A DNA stretch of 64,000 nucleotides from Acidobacteriota bacterium (GCA_003225295.1 QHYZ01000050.1:62001-126000), one strand, 5' to 3'; numbered from the stretch's first letter, positions 25,844 through 35,283 are shown. The notes: generated from the letters alone by a model not told the origin. Translations and numbers: made by a program.

Positions 25844-27355
25844 ATGAACAAGAACATCAAAAAAGCATCGCGCCATACCAACCAGAGCGAAGGGCTGATC
25901 TTTGAGAAATCTTCACCGGGAAAGCGGGCGTTCGAATTGCCACCGCTCGATGTGCCCGCCGCCGATCCCGCCAAAGCGCTCGGCGCCAATCACCGCCGGG
26001 CGGGCATCGAAGGTTTCCCCGAGGTGAGCGAGATCGAAGTTCTTCGCCACTTCACGCGCCTTTCCACGTGGAACTACGCCATCGACCTGGGCATGTATCC
26101 GCTGGGCTCCTGCACGATGAAGTACAACCCACGCGTCAATGAGTTCATTGCCCGGCTCGATGGGATTGCCACCGAACATCCCTACCAGCCGCAAGAGCTT
26201 TCGCAGGGCTGCCTCAAGATTCTGCGGCTGCTCGAAAAGTGCCTGTTAGAAATCACCGGTATGGACGCCATCACGCTGCAGCCGGCAGCCGGGGCGCATG
26301 GCGAAATGACCGGCCTGCTGCTGATACGCGCTTATCTGCAGAAGCAGGGGAATCCACGCAAGAAAGTACTGATTCCGGATTCCGCGCACGGGACCAATCC
26401 GGCGACGGCGGTCATCGCCGGATACGAAGTCGAAAACATCAAGTCGGAGTCGCACGGACAAATCGACGTCGAAAAGCTCCGCGACCAAGTGACTGGAGAC
26501 GTCGCGGCTTTGATGATCACCAATCCCTCGACACTGGGAATTTTTGAGCAGCGCATTCCGGAAATCGCGGAGATCCTGCACGGCAAGGGCGCCCTGCTGT
26601 ATATGGACGGCGCGAACATGAACGCGCTGACCGGCGTGACGCGGCCGGGCGATCTGGGCGTTGACGTGATGCACTTGAACCTGCACAAAACCTTTTCGAC
26701 CCCGCACGGCGGCGGAGGTCCGGGCGCAGGTCCGGTGGCGATGAAGAAAATTCTCGAGCCGTTCCGTCCGGTGCCCATCCTGGTGGAAAAGGAGGGCGGG
26801 CGTCTGGCGCTGGAACCGGTGCGTCCGGATTCCATCGGCAGAGTGAAAGCGTTCGCCGGCAATTTCGGCGTTTTGGTTCGCGCGCTGGCGTACATTCTGG
26901 CATACGGCCCGGGAGTGCGGCAGGCCACGGAAGACGCCGTGCTGAACGCGAATTACATTCGAAAGCAGCTTGAGGGCGCCTACGAACTGCCTTATTCTCT
27001 GCCCTCGATGCACGAAGTGGTGTTTAGCGACGCCATTCAAAAGAAAAACGGCGTGAGCACCATGGACATCGCAAAACGCTTGATCGACTATGGCTTTCAT
27101 CCGTATACCACGGCGTTTCCGCTGATTGTGCCGGGAGCCCTGATGATCGAGCCGACGGAATCTGAGTCCATGGAAGAATGCGACCTGTTCATCGATGCCA
27201 TGAAAGCCATCGCGGAGGAAGCCGCGACGAAGCCGGAGATTGTGAAGACCGCGCCGCACACCACGCGCGTCCGCCGTCTGGACGAAGTCGGCGCTGCTCG
27301 CAAACCGATCTTGCGTTGGAAGCCGTCCGCCCCACGCAGCGAAGCCGCTGACTAA
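25844..27355 (+). CDS. gcvPB: Glycine dehydrogenase (decarboxylating) subunit 2
   Basis: 503 residues, PLP-bearing half of the P protein. The Schiff-base lysine is Lys282 in HLNLHKTFSTPHGGGGPG; other marks are PLGSCTMKYNP, GAHGEMTGLL and PDSAHGTNPATA. An AGGG just before the ATG at 25844 serves as ribosome binding site. Last gene of the operon, 34 bases after gcvPA. No strong terminator seen after it. Confidence 0.96.
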   Translation: MNKNIKKASRHTNQSEGLIFEKSSPGKRAFELPPLDVPAADPAKALGANHRRAGIEGFPEVSEIEVLRHFTRLSTWNYAIDLGMYPLGSCTMKYNPRVNEFIARLDGIATEHPYQPQELSQGCLKILRLLEKCLLEITGMDAITLQPAAGAHGEMTGLLLIRAYLQKQGNPRKKVLIPDSAHGTNPATAVIAGYEVENIKSESHGQIDVEKLRDQVTGDVAALMITNPSTLGIFEQRIPEIAEILHGKGALLYMDGANMNALTGVTRPGDLGVDVMHLNLHKTFSTPHGGGGPGAGPVAMKKILEPFRPVPILVEKEGGRLALEPVRPDSIGRVKAFAGNFGVLVRALAYILAYGPGVRQATEDAVLNANYIRKQLEGAYELPYSLPSMHEVVFSDAIQKKNGVSTMDIAKRLIDYGFHPYTTAFPLIVPGALMIEPTESESMEECDLFIDAMKAIAEEAATKPEIVKTAPHTTRVRRLDEVGAARKPILRWKPSAPRSEAAD

Positions 27356-27452
27356 ACGAAGCGGGCCACCGTCCCCACAGGCGCGGGTCAGCCGAAGATT
27401 TCCTTCGAAGGCACACCTGTACTTCGCCGCTCATCCATCTTGGGTTGCTCCT

Positions 27453-27461
27453 TGCTAGAAT
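27453..27461 (+). promoter_or_regulatory. Extended -10 promoter of the SulP gene
   Basis: TTGCTAGAAT contains TG-C-TAGAAT (27453-27461), the extended -10 form that recurs in this window; no -35 match. Transcript start near 27468, so both the ATG at 27499 and the in-frame TAG at 27520 lie in the message. Confidence 0.55.
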
Positions 27462-27591
27462 CTGCCTAGACATTATTCTTCCTGGGACCGAAGGCCTCAT
27501 GACCCCCGCTCTCGAAGCCTAGCTTCCGAAATCGATACTCCTGCTGCGTGACTACGATCGCCACAAATTTCTCTCCGATCTGATCGCTGGT

Positions 27592-29196
27592 GTGACCGTT
27601 GGCCTGGTAGCGCTGGCGATGGCGTTTGCGATTGCTTCCGGAGTCTCGCCGCAAGCAGGACTATATTGTGCGATCGTCACCGGATTCTTGATCTCTGCTC
27701 TGGGCGGCTCGAAAACACAGGTCGGTGGCCCAACGGGCGCGTTCGTCGTCGTGGTTGCGGGAATCATCGCCAAGCACGGGATCGACGGCCTGTTCATGTG
27801 CACCATGATGGCCGGCGTTCTGCTAGTGCTTCTCGGCGTGACCGGCATGGGCACCATGGTGAAATACTTTCCCCGGCCGGTCGTGGTCGGATTCACCAAC
27901 GGCATAGCGATCCTCATTGCCAGCACGCAAATCCGGGATTTCTTCGGTCTGAAGATGGATCACGTCCCCGGTGATTTCTTTCACCGCATGATGGCCTTTG
28001 GCCAGGCATGGAATACTTTTTCAGTGCCGGCGACCGCCGTGTCCATCTTCTCGATCGCTGTGATGGTTTTTTGCCTGAAATACGCCCGGAAAATACCGGG
28101 CGCCATCCTGGTCACCTTCGGCGCAACCGCAGCAGTTTTCTTTCTGCATCTTTCCGTTGAAACCATCGGCACGCGCTTTGGGGGAATCCCCAGCGGCCTG
28201 CCGAAATTGGCTGTCCCGCATTTCCACTACGATGTCGTTCGGCAGCTCCTGTCATCAGCGTTCACCGTGGCGATGCTGGGGGCCATCGAGTCGCTCATGT
28301 CGGCAGTCGTTTCCGACCGTATGAGCAATGACAAGCACAATCCGAACGTGGAATTGATCGGCCAGGGCATTGCAAATATCGTTTCACCGCTGTTTGGTGG
28401 GCTCCCCGCCACGGGAGCCATCGCCCGCACCGCCACCAACGTGCGCTCGGGGGCGAAGACGCCCGTTGCCGGAATCATTCATGCGCTGACGCTGTTGGCC
28501 ATCGTTCTGTTTGCCGCGCCCCTGGTGAAGAACGTTCCCCTGTCTGCTTTGGCTGCCATTTTGATGATCGTGGCCTACAACATGGGCGACTGGGAGGAGA
28601 TCCCCGAGATATTGAAACTTAGCAAGGCGGACATCGCCGTCTGGCTGCTGACCTTGACACTGACCGTGGTGACGGATCTAACTTTTGCCGTGGAAATCGG
28701 GATGCTTCTCGCCGCGCTCATGTTCATTCGCAAGGTTTCGAGAACGACGACCGTGAGCCCAGTGACCAAAGATTATGTGGAAGACAGCCGCGTGCACGTT
28801 TTGCAAGGCAAGGATATCCCGGAATACGCGATTGTTTACCGCATTCACGGCCCGTTCCTCTTTGGTGCGACCGACAAGTTCGCGGATATTCTCCACTCCC
28901 TCGACAAATTGCCGCCCATCGTCATCCTTCGTCTGCGGAATATGACCGCGATTGACGCCACCGGGCTCGGCGCCATCCGCGATTTGGCAGACACACTTCA
29001 CGCGTCGGGCCGCTCCCTGTTGCTTTGCGGAGCGCGCGAACAACCTTCGCAACTAATGAAACAGTCAGATTTCGAACGCCACGTGGGTGCGGAGAATATC
29101 TGTGGCAGCATTACGGAAGCGCTGCAACGCGCCGCCGAAGTCTATCGCCGGCACCATGCCGACCAGGCGGCGAGCGAACTGACCACGGGCAGATGA
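27592..29196 (+). CDS. SulP family anion transporter with STAS domain; 5' end interrupted
   Basis: 534 residues from a GTG. SLC26/SulP transporters move sulfate, bicarbonate or other anions. The membrane part has the family motifs FAIASGVSPQAGLYCAIVTGF, GGSKTQVGGPTGAFVVVV and NGIAILIASTQ, and the C-terminal STAS domain (about 420-520) has RLRNMTAIDATGLGAIRDL. The frame is open upstream to 27520 and encodes LPKSILLLRDYDRHKF plus LSDLIAGV, which are normal SulP residues, but it is closed by TAG at 27520-27522; before that an ATG at 27499 reads MTPALEA in the same frame. So either a nonsense mutation has removed the normal start, or a non-standard start (e.g. CTG 27541) is used. The GTG at 27592 would lack the first cytoplasmic helix. 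Confidence 0.8.
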   Translation: MTVGLVALAMAFAIASGVSPQAGLYCAIVTGFLISALGGSKTQVGGPTGAFVVVVAGIIAKHGIDGLFMCTMMAGVLLVLLGVTGMGTMVKYFPRPVVVGFTNGIAILIASTQIRDFFGLKMDHVPGDFFHRMMAFGQAWNTFSVPATAVSIFSIAVMVFCLKYARKIPGAILVTFGATAAVFFLHLSVETIGTRFGGIPSGLPKLAVPHFHYDVVRQLLSSAFTVAMLGAIESLMSAVVSDRMSNDKHNPNVELIGQGIANIVSPLFGGLPATGAIARTATNVRSGAKTPVAGIIHALTLLAIVLFAAPLVKNVPLSALAAILMIVAYNMGDWEEIPEILKLSKADIAVWLLTLTLTVVTDLTFAVEIGMLLAALMFIRKVSRTTTVSPVTKDYVEDSRVHVLQGKDIPEYAIVYRIHGPFLFGATDKFADILHSLDKLPPIVILRLRNMTAIDATGLGAIRDLADTLHASGRSLLLCGAREQPSQLMKQSDFERHVGAENICGSITEALQRAAEVYRRHHADQAASELTTGR

Positions 29197-29389
29197 GAAA
29201 CGCACACGGACCTTCAGCAGCTTGCTAGGAATTCCAGTACCGTCACGCCTCATGAAATTCCCTTCAGAATCGCGCCGATTTTCCGCGATTCATCGAGCCG
29301 ACACCGCGCATTCTCCGTTCTGTAACAACTCGCCTCTAGTCTCTAGCGCGGGCAAGTGCGCTGACGCGCTGCCCAACAAGGAGATCCTC

Positions 29390-31003
29390 TTGAGACAAAC
29401 ATTGCTCGCAGTTGCCGTGTCGATGGGATTGATCGCCACTACCCTTTCTCTATCGGCCCGCGCCAACGATGTGCTTGGCCAGGGAAACAAGATGAAGCAT
29501 GTCCTTCTGGTCAGCGTGGACGGTCTGCATGCTCTGGATGTTGCCAACTACGTCGCCGCCCACCCCGATTCAGCACTCGCGGCCCTCAGCACCCACGGGA
29601 TCACCTATTCGAATGCGCGGACACCCGCGAACTCGGATTCTTTCCCTGGCCTGCTGGCGCTGGTAACCGGTGGATCTCCCATCAGCCATGGGTTGTTTTA
29701 CGACGTGAGCTACGATCGCACCATTTTCGATCCCACCAACACTACCTGCACCGGCCGGGCTGGCAACCTGATGGTTTTCGACGAGAGTGTCGATCTCTAC
29801 GATTCCTTGAGTGTCTCGCAGAACGTGATTGATCCCACGAAATTGCCGCGTCATGTCAACGAGCAGGGCGAGTGTGTACCATTGTTTCCGCGTAGTGCGA
29901 TGAGAAGCAACACGATTTTCGAGGTGGTCAAGAGCGCGGGTGGCCACACCGCATGGGCCGACAAACATCCCGCTTACGACCTCGTGAACGGCCCTTCCGG
30001 CAACGGCGTCGAAGATCTCTACACTCCAGAAATCACCAACGTCAACGGCCTCGACAACACGGTGAGTGTGGTTTGCACCGTAAACAATGACTCCCTGAAG
30101 GTTCAGGGGGTCATCAATGAGATCCACGGACTGAAACACGACGGCACCCCCGGGCCCGGTGTACCGGCGGTGTTTGGGTTGAATTTCCAGGCCGTCAGCG
30201 TGGGGCAGAAGCTGGCACGGGACAACGCCGACGGCAGTTGTGCCGCCGACACAACATTTACCGGGCAGCCGGGTGGGTACAAAGATGGCGCAGGTACTCC
30301 GACTGCCGTTCTCGCCTACGCACTCGAGAAGACCGATCAGGCTTTGGGAAGCCTGATCCAGGCGTTCAATGCACACGGCATCTATGAATCCACCCTATTC
30401 ATCGTCACCGCCAAGCACGGCCAGTCGCCGATCAACCCGGTAAAGACCAACAAGCCCGGTCACTTCGCGGACTTGGTGGCCGCCCTGCCGGACGCCAAGA
30501 CCAATCCCGCGGCGATGGCCATTGCCAATGCCGCCGCCTGCGGCACGGGCGCTTGCGGATTCGTTCAAGACGACGACATAGCGTTAATCTGGCTGCAGGA
30601 TCAGAGCCAGACCGGGGACGTTGCCGCTTACCTGAATGCCAACGCCGGAGCGCTCTTTATTGATGAAGTCCTGGCGGGGGCCGAAATTCGGCTCAAATTC
30701 CGCGACCCGCTGACAGATAGCCGCACGCCCGATCTTCTGGTGCAGCCGACCTACGGCACAATCTACACTGGATCTTCCAAGAAAAACGCCGAGCATGGAG
30801 GATTCAGCTTCGGTGACACAAACGTCGGCCTCATGGTCTCGAACCCTTCCCTGAACGCGCGCGAGGTCAAGACTCCCGTGGCCACCTCCCAGGTCGCGGC
30901 GTCCATCCTAAAGGCGCTGGGCATCGACCCCCGTGAACTGCAAGCCGTGCGGCGCGAAGGTACCGAAGTTCTGCCATTCCTGTTCAGTGATGGGGGATGG
31001 TGA
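29390..31003 (+). CDS. Secreted alkaline-phosphatase superfamily phosphodiesterase
   Basis: 537 residues from the TTG at 29390, chosen because AAGGAG lies at 29378-29383 and a clean signal peptide follows (MRQTLLAVAVSMGLIATTLS, cleavage after ARA). A longer frame from 29252 has no ribosome binding site and an N-terminus with no function. The body matches the type I phosphodiesterase/nucleotide pyrophosphatase fold: metal Asp in VLLVSVDGLHALD, candidate nucleophile Ser in TPANSDSFPG (usual Thr/Ser position), DDDIALIWL-type central strand, TAKHGQSPIN with the metal His, and EHGGFSFGD near the end. Substrate (nucleotide, phospholipid or phosphonate) unknown. Convergent with the M48 gene. Confidence 0.85.
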   Translation: MRQTLLAVAVSMGLIATTLSLSARANDVLGQGNKMKHVLLVSVDGLHALDVANYVAAHPDSALAALSTHGITYSNARTPANSDSFPGLLALVTGGSPISHGLFYDVSYDRTIFDPTNTTCTGRAGNLMVFDESVDLYDSLSVSQNVIDPTKLPRHVNEQGECVPLFPRSAMRSNTIFEVVKSAGGHTAWADKHPAYDLVNGPSGNGVEDLYTPEITNVNGLDNTVSVVCTVNNDSLKVQGVINEIHGLKHDGTPGPGVPAVFGLNFQAVSVGQKLARDNADGSCAADTTFTGQPGGYKDGAGTPTAVLAYALEKTDQALGSLIQAFNAHGIYESTLFIVTAKHGQSPINPVKTNKPGHFADLVAALPDAKTNPAAMAIANAAACGTGACGFVQDDDIALIWLQDQSQTGDVAAYLNANAGALFIDEVLAGAEIRLKFRDPLTDSRTPDLLVQPTYGTIYTGSSKKNAEHGGFSFGDTNVGLMVSNPSLNAREVKTPVATSQVAASILKALGIDPRELQAVRREGTEVLPFLFSDGGW

Positions 31004-31039
31004 CGGCGGGAACTGACCGGCGATTCAGAGACGGGCTGT

Positions 31040-32473
31040 CTATTTTGTGAACCGTACGGAGTCGAGGATCGAGGAAAACGTCTTGTCGTAACTGTCGTAG
31101 GCGGATTGCGGAGCGACGCAAACGAAATAGACCAAGCCCTCCGGACGCAGAACGGTGACAACCCAGTCCGTTTCCTGACCGCCCGCGGGAGAGGCATTGC
31201 TTAGATAGGTCGAAAGGCCAGGTAGTCCGTTCAGGCGCAAGCGCTCTCCTTGCCGCGTGATCTTCATGCTCGGGTTCGACTTTTGAAGATCATGAATCAC
31301 CTGCTGGGTGGCGCTATTCACGGCGTCTCCATCATGGGGATCGCCCTTGGCCAGCATTACGCCGATGATCAGGCCATACGCGAGGGCGCTATGGCCGCTG
31401 CCGTCATCCACGACGCCGCCTTCGGGGGCAAAGGAAACGCCGCCTCCATTGCTGTCCGGATACCTCTTCCAATTGTCCGGGTACTTGAGCGTGTACGAAC
31501 TCGCCTGATACTCCGAGAAATTGCGGGAAGGCAGCGCTGGGGCAGCGGCGGCACCAGGCGCTGCGGGGACCGGCTTTTTCACCACCGGCAGAGCCAGGAC
31601 TTCGCGCTTGACGGCTTCGAACTCGGCGGAGTCGCGCCGAGCGGCCGGCGGAGCGCCACCGAGCTTCTCGACTTCTTCATCGACGCGCCCGACGCGGTGC
31701 TCCGGATTCGGGTGGTCGGAGAAAAACTCCGGGGGATTTTTCCCCTTGGTCTCCGCTTCGAGCTTTTCGAAAAACTGCGCCATGGCACGGGGATCGTATC
31801 CCGTATCGTAGAGGACCTGTGTGCCCATGACGTCGGCCTGCGATTCGGCTGTTCGCGAATAGCGCAGGAGAACGCCTCCGGCCGTGAAACTGCCCAGTTG
31901 CGTCAGGAGCGCACCGCCAGTGGTGTCTCCGAAAACGGCGCCGAAGATTCCCAAACCCGTCTCGGCCAGCATCGCCTTGGTTGCTTGGTTGGTGCCATGG
32001 CGGAGAGCCACGTGCGACAACTCATGTGCCATCACTCCCGCGAGTTGTGCCTCATTGTCCGCGGCTTCGATCGCGCCGCGGTTCACAAACACAAATCCGC
32101 CGGGCAAGGCAAAGGCGTTGATGGCTTTGTCATTCACGCAATGAAATTCGAACGGGTACTGTACCCCACTCGTGGGCAACTTTTGCGCCAAACGCATGCC
32201 AATTTGTGTCAGGTAAGCATCGACCTTAGGTGCGTTGCAAAGCGCCAACTGCTTTTCAGCATCGGTGGCGGCTCGTTTGCCGAGGTTTATGTCCTCTTGC
32301 GGGGAGAACTTGTTCCAGCCCGGCCTGAGTTGTGTCCGCTGCGCTGATGCGCCAGCAACAAAGAAAAAGCAAAGGCCCAGGAAAAAGCCGGCCGTCCATG
32401 CGTGATGTGTTCGGGGCACGCAGAGCCATCGACGGGAGACAGGCTCCGATTTTGCCCTGCGGATACGCACCAC
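31040..32473 (-). CDS. Secreted M48 family metalloprotease with C-terminal extension
   Basis: 477 residues, GTG start with AGGAGG 3 bases upstream. Signal peptide hydrophobic core AWTAGFFLGLCFFFVAGASA (about 25-44). Peptidase core: FALPGGFVFVNRGAIEAADNE, zinc site HELSH (His150, Glu151, His154) and later DVMGTQVLYDTGYDPRAMAQF with the third ligand. From about 300 a Pro/Ala linker leads to an extra domain (NFSEYQASSYTLKYPDNWKR onward) resembling a lipoprotein-type sandwich. BepA/YfgC-like quality control of outer-membrane proteins is likely but inferred. Convergent with the phosphodiesterase. Confidence 0.9.
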   Translation of the reverse strand: MVRIRRAKSEPVSRRWLCVPRTHHAWTAGFFLGLCFFFVAGASAQRTQLRPGWNKFSPQEDINLGKRAATDAEKQLALCNAPKVDAYLTQIGMRLAQKLPTSGVQYPFEFHCVNDKAINAFALPGGFVFVNRGAIEAADNEAQLAGVMAHELSHVALRHGTNQATKAMLAETGLGIFGAVFGDTTGGALLTQLGSFTAGGVLLRYSRTAESQADVMGTQVLYDTGYDPRAMAQFFEKLEAETKGKNPPEFFSDHPNPEHRVGRVDEEVEKLGGAPPAARRDSAEFEAVKREVLALPVVKKPVPAAPGAAAAPALPSRNFSEYQASSYTLKYPDNWKRYPDSNGGGVSFAPEGGVVDDGSGHSALAYGLIIGVMLAKGDPHDGDAVNSATQQVIHDLQKSNPSMKITRQGERLRLNGLPGLSTYLSNASPAGGQETDWVVTVLRPEGLVYFVCVAPQSAYDSYDKTFSSILDSVRFTK

Positions 32474-32535
32474 GACCTCCTGTGCGGTAGGATGGCAGTC
32501 CTCTGTCGAAGGTTACTTTAGCACCCGTTCCGGGA

Positions 32536-32571
32536 AGAAAAGAAAAAGCCCGGGCGGTCATCCACCCGGGC
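32536..32571 (-). terminator. Rho-independent terminator after the first AAA+ gene
   Basis: On the minus strand GCCCGGG (32571-32565) pairs with CCCGGGC (32554-32548) around a 10-base loop, followed by TTTTTCTTTTC. Placed 27 bases after the stop of the AAA+ gene at 32598, ahead of the M48 gene. Confidence 0.85.
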
Positions 32572-32597
32572 AAAGTCAGAGAGAGGAGAAGACTGAT

Positions 32598-33761
32598 TTA
32601 ACGAGCCGTGCGCGGCGGGGGCTCCGGCGAAAGTGTCACTCCCGGCGCATCCGCGGACTTGCCGCTCCTGGCTGGAGAAGTGCGCGTGGGAACAAAGGGC
32701 TCTGTCTTGCGCGTGGGGATCGTCAGGTTTTCACCCTCGCGGACGAAGGTGAGGCGGTCCTGCTCCTTGTTCCAGTCGATGCAAACTAGGTCGCCAAGGT
32801 GAATCTGCTCGGTTGCCAGCAAGTTCGCCAGTGGATACACCACGTGGCGTTCGATGGCGCGCTTGAGGTGCCGTGCGCCGTAGCGCTGGTCCGTGCCTTC
32901 CTGCAGGAGGAACTCGCGGCCGGCGTCGGTCACGCGGAACAGGAATTGACCCTTGGCGGTTTCCAGAACGCGCTGCTGCACCTGGCCCAGCTCGATTTCG
33001 AGCACCCGCTCAAGCTGCTCACGTCTCAGCGGATGAAACACCACCACTTTATCGAGCCGGTTCATGAATTCCGGTGAAAACTTCCGACGGGCCGCTTCTA
33101 CGGCCGTACGCTCCACTTTTTCGTCCAAGCCGGCGGCCGGCTTGTCCTTCGGCTGAATGAAGCCCATGCCGCCTTCCATGAGTTCAGTAATTTCTCCCCC
33201 GCCGAGGTTCGACGTCAAGAAAATGACTGTCTGCGAGAGGTCCACGCGGCGGTTATCGCCCAGGGTGAGCGTGGCTTTGTCGAGCATGCCGAGCAGCAGT
33301 TGCCACAGCGCATCGCTGGCCTTTTCGATCTCATCGAAGAGCAGGAAGCTCAACTTCAATTTTTCCGTGTGGCTCGCCGCCAAGGCTTCTTGCGTGATTA
33401 GCGGATGGGTCTCGCGATGGCCCAAATAGCCGGGAGGCGAACCAATCAGCTTGGCAATCTCGTGCGAGTGCTGGAACTCCGCGCAATCGACCTTTATGAC
33501 CGCGCGAGCATCCCCAAAAAGGATCTCCGCGGCAGCTTCCACAATGCGCGTCTTTCCCGAGCCGGTTGGACCGAGGAACAGCAGGTTGCCTACCGGGCGG
33601 CCGGGCGAATTCAATCCGGCACAAAACACCTGAAACATGTCCACCAGGGACTGCACACCCTCTTCCTGCCCTACGATCTTTGCTCGCAAGGAAGAGTGAA
33701 AATCACACGTGTCATTGCTGCGGATGGTGGGATCCAGTTGATGGCGGACTGCGGGTTTCAT
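32598..33761 (-). CDS. Single-ring AAA+ ATPase (ClpB/ClpA D2-like), paralogue 1
   Basis: 387 residues: one AAA+ module plus the C-terminal D2-small domain. Walker A GPTGSGKT (64-71), pore-loop GSPPGYLGH with the substrate-gripping Tyr, Walker B LLFDEIEKA, sensor 1 TSNLGGGE, Arg-finger region FMNRLDKVVVFHPL and sensor 2 GARHLKRAIE are all present, so ATPase and threading activity are predicted. There is no Clp-N, no D1 ring, no M-domain and no ClpP-binding IGF/LGF loop, so it is neither a normal ClpB nor a ClpA/C. Most residues in about 330 aligned positions equal the paralogue at 34051-35280. Own upstream region of 289 bases and own terminator indicate separate transcription. C-terminal tail (PPPRTAR) differs. 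Confidence 0.85.
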   Translation of the reverse strand: MKPAVRHQLDPTIRSNDTCDFHSSLRAKIVGQEEGVQSLVDMFQVFCAGLNSPGRPVGNLLFLGPTGSGKTRIVEAAAEILFGDARAVIKVDCAEFQHSHEIAKLIGSPPGYLGHRETHPLITQEALAASHTEKLKLSFLLFDEIEKASDALWQLLLGMLDKATLTLGDNRRVDLSQTVIFLTSNLGGGEITELMEGGMGFIQPKDKPAAGLDEKVERTAVEAARRKFSPEFMNRLDKVVVFHPLRREQLERVLEIELGQVQQRVLETAKGQFLFRVTDAGREFLLQEGTDQRYGARHLKRAIERHVVYPLANLLATEQIHLGDLVCIDWNKEQDRLTFVREGENLTIPTRKTEPFVPTRTSPARSGKSADAPGVTLSPEPPPRTAR

Positions 33762-33942
33762 TTCATCAACCCTTCTTCGCGTCTAGCTCCCCAAACGCGC
33801 AGCGCGTCTCACTTTCGCGCTATCAGGAAACCCTGCATGGGGAATGCCAATCTTATCCTCAGTTTGGACATTCGGAAGATAATGCAAAGTCAACAACATA
33901 CAGGCTTTGCAGTTTTGGAAACTTTCTCAAGCCGTGAGACGG

Positions 33943-33978
33943 TGTTTCATCTGCGCAAAAAGGGAAAGACATGAAACA
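33943..33978. promoter_or_regulatory. Inverted repeat upstream of AAA+ paralogue 1
   Basis: TGTTTCAT (33943-33950) and ATGAAACA (33971-33978), 20 bases apart, are perfect inverted copies in the 289-base gap that precedes the gene starting at 33761. Possible operator; not similar to CIRCE, HAIR or the palindrome upstream of the other AAA+ unit. Confidence 0.35.
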
Positions 33979-34001
33979 GTTTGTGTCATTCGCTGGGCGA
34001 C

Positions 34002-34028
34002 AAAAAGAGGCGCATGGTTCCACGCCTC
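34002..34028 (-). terminator. Rho-independent terminator after the second AAA+ gene
   Basis: Minus strand: GAGGCG (34028-34023), 10-base loop with inner TGG/CCA pairing, CGCCTC (34012-34007), then TTTTTG. It lies 22 bases after the stop at 34051 and separates the two AAA+ transcription units. Confidence 0.8.
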
Positions 34029-34050
34029 AGGAGAAAGTTAAAGTTCTGCT

Positions 34051-35280
34051 TTAAGTATTCGAGCGCTCCTGCTTCTTGCGCCCTTGCAGAGACGGTGATG
34101 GGCCTGCGGCGGGCTGTGCCGCCCGGGACTTCCTGTCTTCAACCGTGGCTTCCTTCGGCATCTCGGCAGGCTTCCCGTCCATCGCCTGGGCTGCGGCGGC
34201 ACCGACGCCCATGGCCCGCTGCGAGGAGGATTGCACGAGCGCTCCCTCCCCTTCGCGAACGAACGTGAGCAAGTCGTGACTCTCGTCCCAATCGATACGC
34301 ACCAAGTCGCCCAGGTTGACTTGATCGGTAGCCAGCAGGTTGGCCAGCGGATAGACGACGTGTCGCTCTATGGCGCGCTTCAGATGCCGGGCACCGTAGC
34401 GCTGGTCCGTGCCTTCCCGCAGAAGAAAGTTGCGTCCGGCCTCTGTTACACGGAAGAGAAACTGCCCTTTGGCGGTATCCAGTACCCGCTGCTGCACCTG
34501 ACCCAGCTCGATATCGAGCACTTCCTGAAGCTGCTCGCGCTGCAACGGGTGGAATACCACAACCTTGTCGAGGCGGTTCATGAATTCCGGTGAAAACTTC
34601 CGCCGTGCCGCTTCCACCGCCGTACGTTCCACCTTCTCGTCCAGGCCGCTGGTAGGTATGTCGGCCGGCTGGACGAAACCCATGCCACCTTGCATGAGCT
34701 CGGCAATCTCACCGCCACCCAGGTTGGAGGTCAAAAAGATGACCGTTTGGGAGAGATCCACCTTACGGTTATCACCCAAGGTCAGCGTGGCCTTGTCCAG
34801 CATTCCCAGCAGCAACTGCCACAGCGCATCGCTGGCCTTTTCGATCTCGTCGAAGAGCAAGAAACTGAGCTTCAGCTTGTCGGTATGGCTGGCCGTCAGG
34901 GTTTCCTGCGTAATCAGCGGATGTGTCTCTCGATGCCCCAGATATCCCGGGGGCGAGCCGATCAGCTTGGCAATCTCATGAGAATGCTGAAATTCCGCGC
35001 AATCAATCTTGATCACCGCACGGGCTTCGCTAAAGAGAATCTCGGCAGCCGCTTCCACAATGCGCGTCTTTCCCGAGCCGGTTGGCCCGAGAAACAGAAG
35101 ATTCCCTACCGGGCGGCCGGGCGAGTTCAATCCGGCGCGAAAGACCTGGTAGAGGTCCACGAGTGCGTGCACACCCTCTTCCTGTCCGACAATTTTTGAT
35201 CGCAGCGCCGCCTGGAAATCGATGGTGTCCGTGCTGCGCTTGCTCGGATCGAGTGGAAGGATATAGTCGCTCATGACCAC
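34051..35280 (-). CDS. Single-ring AAA+ ATPase (ClpB/ClpA D2-like), paralogue 2
   Basis: 409 residues with the same order as paralogue 1: Walker A GPTGSGKT (near 65), pore loop GYLGH, Walker B LLFDEIEKA, Arg-finger FMNRLDKVV, sensor 2 GARHLKR. The C-terminal 60 residues (VEDRKSRAAQPAAGPSPS, KKQERSNT end) are Pro/Ser-rich and unlike paralogue 1. No N-terminal domain, D1 ring or ClpP loop. It starts 3 bases after the stop of the small gene at 35284-35724, so they form one operon: small protein, then AAA+. Role: unfolding or remodelling, target unknown; the small protein could be an adaptor (inference). Confidence 0.85.
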   Translation of the reverse strand: MVMSDYILPLDPSKRSTDTIDFQAALRSKIVGQEEGVHALVDLYQVFRAGLNSPGRPVGNLLFLGPTGSGKTRIVEAAAEILFSEARAVIKIDCAEFQHSHEIAKLIGSPPGYLGHRETHPLITQETLTASHTDKLKLSFLLFDEIEKASDALWQLLLGMLDKATLTLGDNRKVDLSQTVIFLTSNLGGGEIAELMQGGMGFVQPADIPTSGLDEKVERTAVEAARRKFSPEFMNRLDKVVVFHPLQREQLQEVLDIELGQVQQRVLDTAKGQFLFRVTEAGRNFLLREGTDQRYGARHLKRAIERHVVYPLANLLATDQVNLGDLVRIDWDESHDLLTFVREGEGALVQSSSQRAMGVGAAAAQAMDGKPAEMPKEATVEDRKSRAAQPAAGPSPSLQGRKKQERSNT

Positions 35281-35283
35281 CTC

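Noticed and set aside
29222-29389. Longer N-terminus for the phosphodiesterase
   Set aside because: The TTG at 29390 has AAGGAG and begins a proper signal peptide; upstream residues do not.
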